Assembly (NCBI GenBank): GCA_035063765.1
Contig: JAPSFT010000027.1
Location: 1-44,580, forward strand
Length of the DNA stretch: 44,580 nucleotides
Direction of reading: 5' to 3'
Source of the DNA: Deltaproteobacteria bacterium
GTDB taxonomy: Bacteria > Myxococcota_A > UBA9160 > PR03
Numbering within the stretch: position 1 is the stretch's first letter; every line of letters begins with the position of its first letter. The notes under the pieces were generated by a model. That model saw nothing but the letters and a program-made list of their open reading frames with translations. It was not told the DNA's origin and did no database searches. Shown here one piece after another: positions 8,538-15,921 of this stretch. The position numbers and the translations under genes were made by a program.

Positions 8538-9595
8538 CACGATCCTCCTTCGAAGGTCCGGCCGGGTCCGATCGGCGCGCCGTCCGCCAGGACGAAGTCC
8601 GACACGCGCGCCAGGTGGAGCGGGGGGTCTCCCCACTCGAGCGCGAGCGACCACGCGCGCCGCATCCACAGGTGCAGGTCCTGCTCCCACGTGTAGCCGA
8701 TCGCGCCGTGCGCCTGGAGCGAGCGGCGCGCCGCCAGCGCGGCGGCCTCGCCGGCCGCGAGCTTCGCGTGCGAGACGTCGACCGGGCGGCTCGCCGCGCC
8801 GGTCGCGACCGCCCAGGCCGCCTTGTAGACCACCGGCCGCGCGTACTCGACGCGCACCTTGGCGTCGGCGAGCTGGTGCTGGACGGCCTGGAACGAGCCG
8901 ATCGGGCGCCCGAACTGCTCGCGCTGGCTCGCGTAGGCGACCGCGAGCTCGAGCATGCGGTCCGCCGCGCCGAGCGCCTGCGCCGCGGCGGCCAGCGCGC
9001 CGCGGTCGAAGGCGGCGGCGAGCAGGCGCTCGGCCTCCGCGCCCGACGCCACGCGCGTTCCCGCGCCGGGCTCCCATTCGACGCCGTGGAGCCGCCGGCC
9101 CGGGTCGCTCGCCGGCTGGTGCACGAGGCGCACCGCCGCGCGCTCGACGGCGTGGAGCTCCGGGCCGCGCGCGAGGAGCAGCAGATCGGCCAGGTGCGCG
9201 TCGGTCACGAAGGGGTTCGCGGGGTGCCCGACGACCGCGATCGCGCGGCCCGCGCCGAGGGCCGCGAGCCAGCGCTCGGCCGTCGCGCCGCCGAGCTCGC
9301 GCACGAGCGGCGCCGCCACCGCCGCGCACGCCGCCACCGGGCCGGGGAGCGCCGCGCGCCCCACCTCCTCGAGGAGCAGGACCAGGTCGCGCTCGTCGAG
9401 CCCCATGCCGCCCTGCGCCTCGGGGACGAGAGCGCCCAGCACGCCGAGCTCCGCGAGCTGGGCCCAGAGGCCGGGCGCGTGGCCGCGCGCGTCGGCCCAC
9501 AGCGCGCGCACGACCTCGGGCGTGCACTCCTTGCGCAGGAACTCGCGGACGGCGCCCTGCAGGAGCTGCTGGTCGTCGCTGAAGGCGAAGCGCAC
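8537..9595 (-). CDS. Acyl-CoA dehydrogenase, FadE32/FadE33-type subunit (short)
   Basis: A 352-aa protein, shorter than catalytic acyl-CoA dehydrogenases (about 380-400) and near the size of mycobacterial FadE32/FadE33. Seen: AFSDDQQLLQGAVREFLRKE at the N-terminus, YASQREQFGRPIGSFQAVQH, and HGAIGYTWEQDLHLWMRRAW (296-315). The middle beta domain is reduced. Known: such short subunits pair with FadE31 in alpha2beta2 complexes. It lies one base after fadE31 and overlaps fadA6 by one base, strongly suggesting co-translation of the partners. The start is a GTG at 9595. Substrate specificity is inferred from context. Confidence 0.83.
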   Translation of the reverse strand: MRFAFSDDQQLLQGAVREFLRKECTPEVVRALWADARGHAPGLWAQLAELGVLGALVPEAQGGMGLDERDLVLLLEEVGRAALPGPVAACAAVAAPLVRELGGATAERWLAALGAGRAIAVVGHPANPFVTDAHLADLLLLARGPELHAVERAAVRLVHQPASDPGRRLHGVEWEPGAGTRVASGAEAERLLAAAFDRGALAAAAQALGAADRMLELAVAYASQREQFGRPIGSFQAVQHQLADAKVRVEYARPVVYKAAWAVATGAASRPVDVSHAKLAAGEAAALAARRSLQAHGAIGYTWEQDLHLWMRRAWSLALEWGDPPLHLARVSDFVLADGAPIGPGRTFEGGS

Positions 9596-9596
9596 C

Positions 9597-10760
9597 TCAG
9601 CCGCTCCGCGGCAGGCCGAGGATGCGCTCGGCGATCAGGTTGCGCTGGATCTCGTTGGTGCCGGCGTAGATCGGCCCCGAGAGCGAGAAGAGATAGCCGT
9701 CGAGCCAGTCCCCGACGCCCGCGGCGGCGGGCGCCTCCGGGAGCAGGTCCGCGCGATGGCCGAGCAGGCGCAGGGCGGTCTCGTGCATGCGCACGTCGAG
9801 CTCGGACCAGAAGATCTTGTTGAGGCTCGCCTCGAAGCCGATCTTCCCGCCCGCGAGCAGCCGCGACACCGTGCGGTAGGTCTCGAGCGTGTAGGCCTCG
9901 GCGTCCATCCAGCAGCGCACGACCTCCTCGCGCAGCGCCTCGCTGGCCGTCGCGGGGTTCGCGCGGCACAGCTCGACGAGCCGGCGCGCGGTGCTCTGGA
10001 AGCGCGCGGGGCTGCGCAGCATGAGCCCGCGCTCGAAGCCGGCGGTCGCCATCGCCACCTTCCAGCCCTCGCCCTCGCCGGCCAGCCGGTTCGCCACCGG
10101 CACGCGGGCGTCGTCGAAGAACACCTCGGCGAAGCCGGTCTCGCCGTCGAGCTGCGCGATCGGGCGCACCGTCACGCCGGGGGTGTCGAGGGGCACGAGC
10201 AGGAAGGAGAGGCCCTTGTGGCGCTCGCTCGCCGGGTCGGTGCGGAACATCCCGAAGAGCCAGTCGGCGAAGGCGCCGCGCGAGGCCCAGGTCTTCTGGC
10301 CGCGCAGGACGTAGTGGTCGCCGTCGCGGCGCGCGCTCGCCTGGATCGCGGCCATGTCGGAGCCCGCGTTGGGCTCCGACCAGCCCTGGGCCCAGACGTC
10401 CTCGCTGGAGGCGATCCGGGGCAGGAAGCGCGCCTTCTGCTCGGGCGTGCCGAACTCCATGATCGTCGGGCCGAGCAGGAAGATCCCGTTCTGGTTGATC
10501 CGCTTCGGGGCGCCCGCCCGGTAGTACTCCTCCTCGAAGATCAGCCACTCGAGGAGGTCCGCGCCGCGGCCGCCGTACTCGACCGGCCAGGGCACCATCG
10601 CCCAGCCCCCGGCGTGCAGGCGCTTCTCCCAGGCGCGGTGCTCGGCCGCGCCCTCGGCGGTGTCGAAGCTGCCGAGCGGCGCGGGCGGCACGTTGGCCTC
10701 GAGCCAGGCGCGCGCCTCGGCCCGGAAGGCCTGCTGGGCGGGGGTGTAGACCAGCTCCAT
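9597..10760 (-). CDS. fadE31: Acyl-CoA dehydrogenase, FadE31-like (first gene of the fadE31 arm)
   Basis: A 387-aa protein when started at ATG 10760; a TTG at 10769 is also in frame but falls inside the -10 box. Seen: SFDTAEGAAEHRAWEKRL, WPVEYGGRGADLLEWLIFEE, YRAGAPKRIN, AQGWSEPNAGSDMA, GQKTWASRGAFADW, VRPIAQLDGETGFAEVFFDD, ERGLMLRSPARFQ and YAGTNEIQRNLIAERILGLP. These blocks match mycobacterial FadE31 (Rv3562) in order and content. Known: FadE31 is the larger subunit of heteromeric dehydrogenases in HIP degradation. There is no Shine-Dalgarno sequence, and the promoter sits only 8 bp upstream, so a leaderless mRNA is likely. It heads a six-gene run with gaps of 19 bp or less. Confidence 0.87.
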   Translation of the reverse strand: MELVYTPAQQAFRAEARAWLEANVPPAPLGSFDTAEGAAEHRAWEKRLHAGGWAMVPWPVEYGGRGADLLEWLIFEEEYYRAGAPKRINQNGIFLLGPTIMEFGTPEQKARFLPRIASSEDVWAQGWSEPNAGSDMAAIQASARRDGDHYVLRGQKTWASRGAFADWLFGMFRTDPASERHKGLSFLLVPLDTPGVTVRPIAQLDGETGFAEVFFDDARVPVANRLAGEGEGWKVAMATAGFERGLMLRSPARFQSTARRLVELCRANPATASEALREEVVRCWMDAEAYTLETYRTVSRLLAGGKIGFEASLNKIFWSELDVRMHETALRLLGHRADLLPEAPAAAGVGDWLDGYLFSLSGPIYAGTNEIQRNLIAERILGLPRSG

Positions 10761-10768
10761 CGGGCCCA

Positions 10769-10797
10769 ACGATAAACGATACGGGTCGTATCGTAAA
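10769..10797 (-). promoter_or_regulatory. Promoter with palindromic operator upstream of fadE31
   Basis: On the minus strand a -35-like TTTACG (10797-10792), a 17-bp spacer and a -10-like TATCGT (10774-10769) lie 8 bp before the ATG. The spacer contains the inverted repeat ACGATACG-GGT-CGTATCGT (10776-10794, plus-strand reading), a typical TetR-family operator layout. The plus-strand 15-mer ACGATAAACGATACG (10769-10783) recurs upstream of ipdA. Confidence 0.7.
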
Positions 10798-10856
10798 CAG
10801 GCGTCTCCGGGCCCGGAGGCCGACGCCCACCGACGAGGCCGAAGGACCGGCCCCGT

Positions 10857-11915
10857 TCAGGCGCGGCGGCGGAGGGCCAGGGCGGCCAGGGCGGCGGCCA
10901 GCAGCGGTCCGGCCCCCGGCTCCGGCACGAAGCTCACCCGCAGCGGGTAGAGCGCCTGCGCCGTCGAGCCGTTGTCGTCGGCCGCGAGGAGCAGGCTCCA
11001 GCTCCCGTCGTCGAGGCGGGGGCCGAGCGCCAGGCCTTCGAAGTTCGCGGCCTGGGCGGTGGGGCCCGAGGCCCAGAGGAGCGTCTTCGCCACCGGCGCG
11101 AAGGAGGCGCCGGCGAGGGCGGCGAGCGCGCTCGTGTCGGACGCGCCGGCGAAGTCGACCTGGTAGATCCGCGCCTGGAAGAGGATCGAGCTCAGGCTGC
11201 GCTCCATCACCAGGAGCTCCCCGCTCGGGAGCACGAGGAGATCGACGACGCCGCTCGTCTCGTAGCCCCCGATCGCAGCGCCGGGGATGGGATCTGCGGA
11301 ATAGGCCCACTGCCCGTCCGGAAGGCCGGCGGCGTCGAAGCGCTGCAGGCGGACGACGCTGCCGGCGGCGAACGAGGTCACGGGCCCGTCGGAGAGCAGC
11401 GCGTCCTCGTTGGCGGTCCACAACGCCCCGGACGCGGGATCGCGCGCCAGCGACTCGAAGCTGCGGTTGGCGCGCACCCCCGCGAAGACCGGGGGGATCG
11501 CGAGCGACGAGAGCAGGGCTCCCGACACCGGATCGTGACGGCGGATCGCGGGCCCGACCTCGTCGCTCGCGTAGACGCTCCCGGTCGAGGGATCCCAGGC
11601 GACGCCCTCGAGGTCGACGCCGCCCGCGAGCGTGACGGACGGGCTCGCGGCGGCGCCGGTCACGGCGCCGGTCGCCGGGTCGACGCCGATCGCGAGCGGA
11701 ACCAGCGGGGCCCCGGTGTCGCCGACCGCCAGGTACTGGTCGCCGGCGACGCGGGCGAGCCCCGAGAGCTCCCAGGGGCCGCCGGTGAAGGCGAAGGGCC
11801 CGAAGCCGGGGTCCGTGATCGAGGCCGCCGCGCCCGGCCGGGCCGGCGCAAGGAGCGCTCCGAGAGCGGCGGCGAGGAGCAGGAGCCGGCGGGGGGAAGG
11901 GCAGCGGGGGTCCAT
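10857..11915 (-). CDS. Exported esterase-like/phytase-like protein with PEP-CTERM signal
   Basis: A 352-aa protein from the ATG at 11915. Seen: basic start MDPRCPSPRR, a hydrophobic signal segment ending GAAAS, then repeated beta-propeller strands: LSGLARVAGDQYLAVGD, DLEGVAWDPSTGSVYASDE, RSFESLARDPASGALWTANE and ANFEGLALGPRLDDGSWSLL. This fits the 'esterase-like activity of phytase' family (PF13449). The tail VPEPGAGPLLAAALAALALR plus RRA is a PEP-CTERM sorting signal, processed by exosortase in Gram-negative bacteria. No enzyme activity can be asserted. It separates the two arms of the steroid cluster and has no obvious link to them; 113 bp of empty sequence precede it. Confidence 0.78.
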   Translation of the reverse strand: MDPRCPSPRRLLLLAAALGALLAPARPGAAASITDPGFGPFAFTGGPWELSGLARVAGDQYLAVGDTGAPLVPLAIGVDPATGAVTGAAASPSVTLAGGVDLEGVAWDPSTGSVYASDEVGPAIRRHDPVSGALLSSLAIPPVFAGVRANRSFESLARDPASGALWTANEDALLSDGPVTSFAAGSVVRLQRFDAAGLPDGQWAYSADPIPGAAIGGYETSGVVDLLVLPSGELLVMERSLSSILFQARIYQVDFAGASDTSALAALAGASFAPVAKTLLWASGPTAQAANFEGLALGPRLDDGSWSLLLAADDNGSTAQALYPLRVSFVPEPGAGPLLAAALAALALRRRA

Positions 11916-12028
11916 GCAGGGGGCGATTCTGCCACAGGCGCCGACGCGCGGCGCGCCGGGGCGGGCGAGCCCCTCCCGCGACGGCCCGGGCGCGGCCGTG
12001 CCGGCGCGGCCGGCCCCGGCCCCGGGGC

Positions 12029-12787
12029 TCAGCGCGGGGGCTCGAACTTCGCCTCGCGCTTCTCGACGAAGGCGTCGCGCGCCTCCTGCGAGTCCGGCGA
12101 GGTGTAGAGCTCGAGCGTGAAGCCCTGCTCGAAGCGGTAGCTCTTCTTGATGTCGAGGGTCTCGATGCCGTTCAGCGACCACTTGGCGAGCCGCATCGCC
12201 TTCGGGCTCTTGCCGGCGATCTTCGCCGCGAGCGCGCGGGCGGCCGCGCGCAGCCCGGCGCGCGGCACCACGGCCTCGAGCCCGCCGCAGCGGTAGGCCT
12301 CGGCGGCCGGGATCGGCTCGCCGGTGTAGAGCATGCGCCGGGTCTTCTGCATGCCGAAGAGGCGCATCAGGTGGGTGGCCGCGCCGAGCGCGCCGCGGTC
12401 GATCTCGGGGAGCCCGAAGCTCGCGTCCTCCGAGGCGATCACCACGTCCGAGGCGCCCGCGATCCCGATCCCGCCGCCCAGGCAGAAGCCGTGCACCGCG
12501 CTGATCACCGGCACCGCGCAGTCGTAGATGGCGGCGAAGGCGTCGTAGCAGCCGCGGTTCACGGCGACGATCTTCGTGCCGTCGGCCGCCAGCTCCTTCA
12601 CGTCGACGCCCGCGCAGAAGCCGCGCCCCTCGGCGGCGATCACCACCACCCGGACCGCCTCGTCGCGGCCGAGCCCGGCCACCGTCTCGGCGAGCGTCGC
12701 CCAGCCGCGCGAGTCGAGGGCGTTGACCGGCGGGTGGTTCAGGAGCAGCAGGGCGATGCCGTCCTCGACCTGGACCTCGATCGACAC
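12029..12787 (-). CDS. echA20: Enoyl-CoA hydratase family ring hydrolase, EchA20-like
   Basis: A 252-aa crotonase-fold protein. Seen: NHPPVNALDSRGWATLAETV, EGRGFCAGVDVKEL (oxyanion hole), NRGCYDAFAAIYDCAVPVIS, HGFCLGGGIGIAGASDVVIA, ASFGLPEIDRGALGAATHLM and YRFEQGFTLEL. This set matches mycobacterial EchA20 (Rv3550) rather than a generic hydratase. Known: EchA20 is a ring-cleaving hydrolase acting just before IpdAB in the breakdown of the last steroid rings. It is last in the ipdA-ipdB-ipdC-echA20 run. The start is GTG 12787, supported by AGGAGG a few bases upstream. Confidence 0.87.
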   Translation of the reverse strand: MSIEVQVEDGIALLLLNHPPVNALDSRGWATLAETVAGLGRDEAVRVVVIAAEGRGFCAGVDVKELAADGTKIVAVNRGCYDAFAAIYDCAVPVISAVHGFCLGGGIGIAGASDVVIASEDASFGLPEIDRGALGAATHLMRLFGMQKTRRMLYTGEPIPAAEAYRCGGLEAVVPRAGLRAAARALAAKIAGKSPKAMRLAKWSLNGIETLDIKKSYRFEQGFTLELYTSPDSQEARDAFVEKREAKFEPPR

Positions 12788-12797
12788 GGAAGTCCTC

Positions 12798-13856
12798 CTA
12801 GCCGCCCGCGAGCGCGGCGAGCGTCCGTTCCGCCTCGCGCACGATGCGCTCCACCAGCTCCGCGCAGGTGGGCACGTCGTCGATCGCGCCGGCCACGGTG
12901 CCGGACGGCAGGTAGCCGTGCACGGGGTCGCCGTCGCTCATGGCGGTGCGGGCCAGGATCGGCGCGTTGGCGGCCATCAGCATCTGGCTGCGCGTGAGCC
13001 GCTCGTGCCGGCGCATGGCGAAGCCGGCGGCCAGGAGCTCGCGGAGCGAGGCGCCCGTCTCGCGGCGCAGGGCGAGCGCGCTGCGCAGGGCGAGCGCGAG
13101 CCCGCCCACGCGGCCGGTCGCCTCGAGGCGCCGGACCAGCTCGTTGCGCACCACGCGCTGGGGCAGGCCGTCGATCTCGCGGGTCACGATCACGTCGTCC
13201 ACCGCGGCGTCGAGGTAGCGCCGCTTCGTCGCCTCGGGCACGGGGCTCTCGGCGGTCAGCAGGAAGCGCGTGCCCATCGCGACGCCCGCCGCGCCGAAGG
13301 CGAGCGCCGCCACCAGCCCGCGCCCGTCGCGGAAGCCGCCCGCCGCGATCACGGGCACCCGCACGCGATCGACCGTCTGCGAGACCAGCAGCGAGGTCGG
13401 GACACTCCCGGTGTGCCCGCCGCCCTCCCCGCCCTGCACGACGATCGCGTCGGCACCGAGCTTCTCGGCCTTCTCGGCGTGCTTCGGGTGCCCGCAGGTG
13501 GGCACGCAGGCGACCCCGGCCTCCTTGAGCCGCGCGATCCGCTTCGCGTCGGGCGCGCGGTTGTAGCCCGCCGCACGCACGCCGTGGCGCACGATCGCCT
13601 CGGCGATCACGTCGGCGCCCGGTGCGTCCATCAGGAAGTTCACGCCGAAGGGCCGGTCGGTGAGCGCGCGCGTCCGCACGATCGCGTCGCCGACCTCGTC
13701 GGGCGGGATCGTCGCCGCCGCCAGGAAACCGAAGCCGCCCGCGTTGCAGACCGCGGCCACCAGCTCCGGCGTCGCCACCCAGCCCATGCCGGTCTGCACG
13801 ATCGGCACCGGCATCCCGAGCAGGTCGCAGAGCGGCGTGTGGAGGGCGGGGTGCAT
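12798..13856 (-). CDS. ipdC: Nitronate-monooxygenase-fold flavoprotein, IpdC-like
   Basis: A 352-aa TIM-barrel flavoprotein from ATG 13856. Seen: PIVQTGMGWVATPELVAAVC, GGFGFLAAAT, FGVNFLMDAPGADV, GADAIVVQGGEGGGHTGSVP (134-153, containing the conserved His) and PVIAAGGFRDGRGLVAALAF. This is the NMO/2-nitropropane-dioxygenase fold. In mycobacteria the neighbour of ipdAB with this fold is IpdC (Rv3553), an oxidoreductase acting on a hydroxy-HIC-CoA intermediate; conserved position and the N-terminus support that assignment here. It lies two bases after ipdB and 10 bp before echA20. A general nitronate monooxygenase is the main alternative. Confidence 0.83.
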   Translation of the reverse strand: MHPALHTPLCDLLGMPVPIVQTGMGWVATPELVAAVCNAGGFGFLAAATIPPDEVGDAIVRTRALTDRPFGVNFLMDAPGADVIAEAIVRHGVRAAGYNRAPDAKRIARLKEAGVACVPTCGHPKHAEKAEKLGADAIVVQGGEGGGHTGSVPTSLLVSQTVDRVRVPVIAAGGFRDGRGLVAALAFGAAGVAMGTRFLLTAESPVPEATKRRYLDAAVDDVIVTREIDGLPQRVVRNELVRRLEATGRVGGLALALRSALALRRETGASLRELLAAGFAMRRHERLTRSQMLMAANAPILARTAMSDGDPVHGYLPSGTVAGAIDDVPTCAELVERIVREAERTLAALAGG

Positions 13857-13858
13857 GG

Positions 13859-14644
13859 CTAGGACGGGACTTCGCGCTCGCGCAGGCCCTCGGGGTCGAT
13901 CCGCTCGCGGATCAGGCGCAGCTCGTCGGCGCTCGGCGCGCGCGTCTCGGCGAGCTCGTCGGCGACGGCCAGCTCGAAGCCGCTGGCGGCGCGCACCTCG
14001 TCGAGCGAGACGCCCGGGTGCAGGGAGACCAGCCGCATGCGGCGGTCGGGCGTCGCGAAGTCGAAGACGCCGAGGTTCGAGACGACGCGGCGGATCTCGT
14101 GGAAGCGCTGCGCCGAGGGGCCGGCGGCCGCCGCGCGGTCGTAGCCGACCCCGGACACCACGTCCACGGTCTCGACGAACACCTTGGGCGTCTGCGCGGG
14201 CACCCAGTAGCTGGTCGGGTGGCTCACCGTGTTGCCGGGCGCGCCGCGCATGCCGAGGAGCTGCGCCTTCGGCTTCGCGTGCGGCCCGATGCAGGCGAAG
14301 TTGTGGTTGCCGAAGCGGTCGATCTGGCTCGCGATCATGATCACGTGCCGGCGCCCGGACCAGAGCAGGTCGAAGACCGAGCGGAACGGGAGCCAGCCTT
14401 CGGCGACGGGCGCGCTGCTGGCGCCCGGACCCGACACGGGAACGACGTCGGCGGCCAGGCTCGCGATCCCGTCGGTCATCATCAGGTCCGGCTCGAAGGT
14501 GAGCCGCGCGAGCCGCGCGCCGATCGCCGGGATCGTGCCGAAGCAGGACGCCAGGATCTCGCCGTCGCCGCGGAAGCACTCGGCGACCGCGACGGCGCAG
14601 ACCTCGGCGCGCGTGGGCCCCGGGCTCGCGGCGGCGGCCGTCAC
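13859..14644 (-). CDS. ipdB: Steroid ring-cleaving CoA transferase-like hydrolase, subunit B
   Basis: A 261-aa protein with the CoA-transferase beta-subunit fold. Seen: TRAEVCAVAVAECFRGDGEI, ARLARLTFEPDLMMTDGIAS, EGWLPFRSVFDLLWSGRRHV, SQIDRFGNHNFACIG, MRGAPGNTVSHPTSYWV and VVSNLGVFDFATPDRRMRLV. These blocks match IpdB (Rv3552). Known: IpdAB looks like a CoA transferase but acts as a hydrolase that opens the last carbon ring (COCHEA-CoA) in cholesterol and bile-acid degradation. The start is GTG 14644, overlapping the ipdA stop by 4 nt (GTGA), so equal synthesis of the subunits is likely. Confidence 0.9.
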   Translation of the reverse strand: MTAAAASPGPTRAEVCAVAVAECFRGDGEILASCFGTIPAIGARLARLTFEPDLMMTDGIASLAADVVPVSGPGASSAPVAEGWLPFRSVFDLLWSGRRHVIMIASQIDRFGNHNFACIGPHAKPKAQLLGMRGAPGNTVSHPTSYWVPAQTPKVFVETVDVVSGVGYDRAAAAGPSAQRFHEIRRVVSNLGVFDFATPDRRMRLVSLHPGVSLDEVRAASGFELAVADELAETRAPSADELRLIRERIDPEGLREREVPS

Positions 14645-15498
14645 TTCCCCCTCCAGGCCCGCAGCGCCTCGCGGTACTCGTCCTCGCCGGCGAGGTCGAG
14701 GAAGCGCGCGCGGAACGCGGTCCAGGCCTCCTCGCCCTTCGCCGCGGCCGCGTACTCGCGCTGGAAGGCCTCGTCGCGCCCGTAGTCGGGGGGGCACTCG
14801 GTGAAGTGCGCGCCGCCGGGGGTCTCGACGACGCCGTCCACGAGCCCGCGATGGATGCGCAGCGTGTGGAGGGAGCCGGACTTCGCGAAATCGGCGGTCT
14901 CGACGAGCTGCTCGCAGGAGACGAAGCGCCGGCGGGCCGCGCCCAGGAAGAGGTCGTCGAAGTAGAGGTCGGGGCCCAGGTACTGGGCGTTGCCGCGGGC
15001 GTCGGCGCGGTTCTGGTGCACGATCGCGACGTCGAGCGGGAGCGCGGGCATCGCCACGAGCTCCTCGCCGTCCGCGTAGGGCGAGCGCACCGTCCGCAGC
15101 TCCGGGTGCAGGCGCAGCACGTCGGAGCCGAGCCCCGCGCGCGTCGGCAGGAAGGGCAGCCGGATCGAGGCCGCGTAGAGCCCGAGCTGGAACATGCCCT
15201 CGTCGAACTCGACGGCCTCGATGGCGCCGGTCTCGCGGGCGCGCCGGAAGTGCGGGTCGAGCGGGATCGAGTCGAGCGAGACGAAGCCGTAGACGAGCTT
15301 GCGGACCTTCCCGGCGGCGCAGAGGAGCCCCACGTCCGGGCCGCCGTAGGACACGACGGTCAGGTCCTTCACCGGCGAGCGCAGGATCTCGCGCACCAGC
15401 GCCATCGGCTTGCGCCGCGAGCCCCAGCCGCCGATCCCGAGCGTCATCCCGTCGCGCAGCTCGGCCACGACGGCGGCGGCGGTGGTGCGCTTGTCCAT
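14641..15498 (-). CDS. ipdA: Steroid ring-cleaving CoA transferase-like hydrolase, subunit A
   Basis: A 285-aa protein from ATG 15498, with GGGAGGG placed as ribosome site. Seen: MDKRTTAAAVVAELRDGMTL, GIGGWGSRRKPMALVREILR, VSYGGPDVGLLCAAGKV, VYGFVSLDSIPLD, IEAVEFDEGM, LPFLPTRAGLGSDV and DLYFDDLFLGAARRRFVS. These match IpdA (Rv3551) block by block, including the DEGM acidic pair where I recall the catalytic Glu of IpdA lying. It forms the A subunit of the heterodimer with the next gene. It is the first gene of the ipdA-ipdB-ipdC-echA20 unit, under a promoter that shares an operator element with fadE31. The frame extends 31 codons upstream but that stretch overlaps the promoter. Confidence 0.91.
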   Translation of the reverse strand: MDKRTTAAAVVAELRDGMTLGIGGWGSRRKPMALVREILRSPVKDLTVVSYGGPDVGLLCAAGKVRKLVYGFVSLDSIPLDPHFRRARETGAIEAVEFDEGMFQLGLYAASIRLPFLPTRAGLGSDVLRLHPELRTVRSPYADGEELVAMPALPLDVAIVHQNRADARGNAQYLGPDLYFDDLFLGAARRRFVSCEQLVETADFAKSGSLHTLRIHRGLVDGVVETPGGAHFTECPPDYGRDEAFQREYAAAAKGEEAWTAFRARFLDLAGEDEYREALRAWRGK

Positions 15499-15524
15499 CG
15501 ACCCTCCCGCGGAGCCAGGCCGGG

Positions 15525-15553
15525 ACGATAAACGATACGCAGCGTTCCGGAAA
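15525..15553 (-). promoter_or_regulatory. Promoter and operator element upstream of ipdA
   Basis: Minus strand: -35-like TTTCCG (15553-15548), 17-bp spacer, -10-like TATCGT (15530-15525). Plus-strand ACGATAAACGATACG (15525-15539) is identical to the element before fadE31 in sequence and in position relative to the -10. The second palindrome arm is degenerate here (GCAGCGTT). Confidence 0.65.
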
Positions 15554-15848
15554 GCGGGCCGCGGGGGGCCGCGAGCGCCGGGCGCGGCCACCCGCTAAGG
15601 TGCGGCCGCTCGCAAGCCGATGCCGGCGACGAAGGTTCGCCGACGGGCCATGCCACCCAGTGACCACGTCACCAGGATGGCGAGGCCAGATCGGCCCCAG
15701 CAAGGCTTTCTCCGATCCGATCTCCTCGAGCCCCGACCCGGCCCATCCTGCCGGTCCCCCTTCGGGCCCCTCTTCCGGTCGATCGTTCCGTGGAATGCCG
15801 ACGGACCCGGCGCCTCGAGCGCCGCCGGTCCGCGATCCGGGTGCCGCA

Positions 15849-15872
15849 CGCGCCGGCCGGGTGGCCGGCGCG
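15849..15872 (+). promoter_or_regulatory. GC-rich hairpin in the leader of the DEAD-box helicase gene
   Basis: CGCGCCGGCC (15849-15858) pairs perfectly with GGCCGGCGCG (15863-15872) around a GGGT loop, about 50 bases before the helicase start. No T-run follows, so it is not a standard terminator. The rest of 15554-15921 (about 370 bases between ipdA and the helicase) shows no gene. DEAD-box helicase mRNAs often have long structured leaders; a regulatory role here is inference. Confidence 0.4.
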
Positions 15873-15921
15873 CAAGCCACCCCTGCAGCCTCGAACGGCT
15901 GCTCTCGAAAGAAGGACATCC

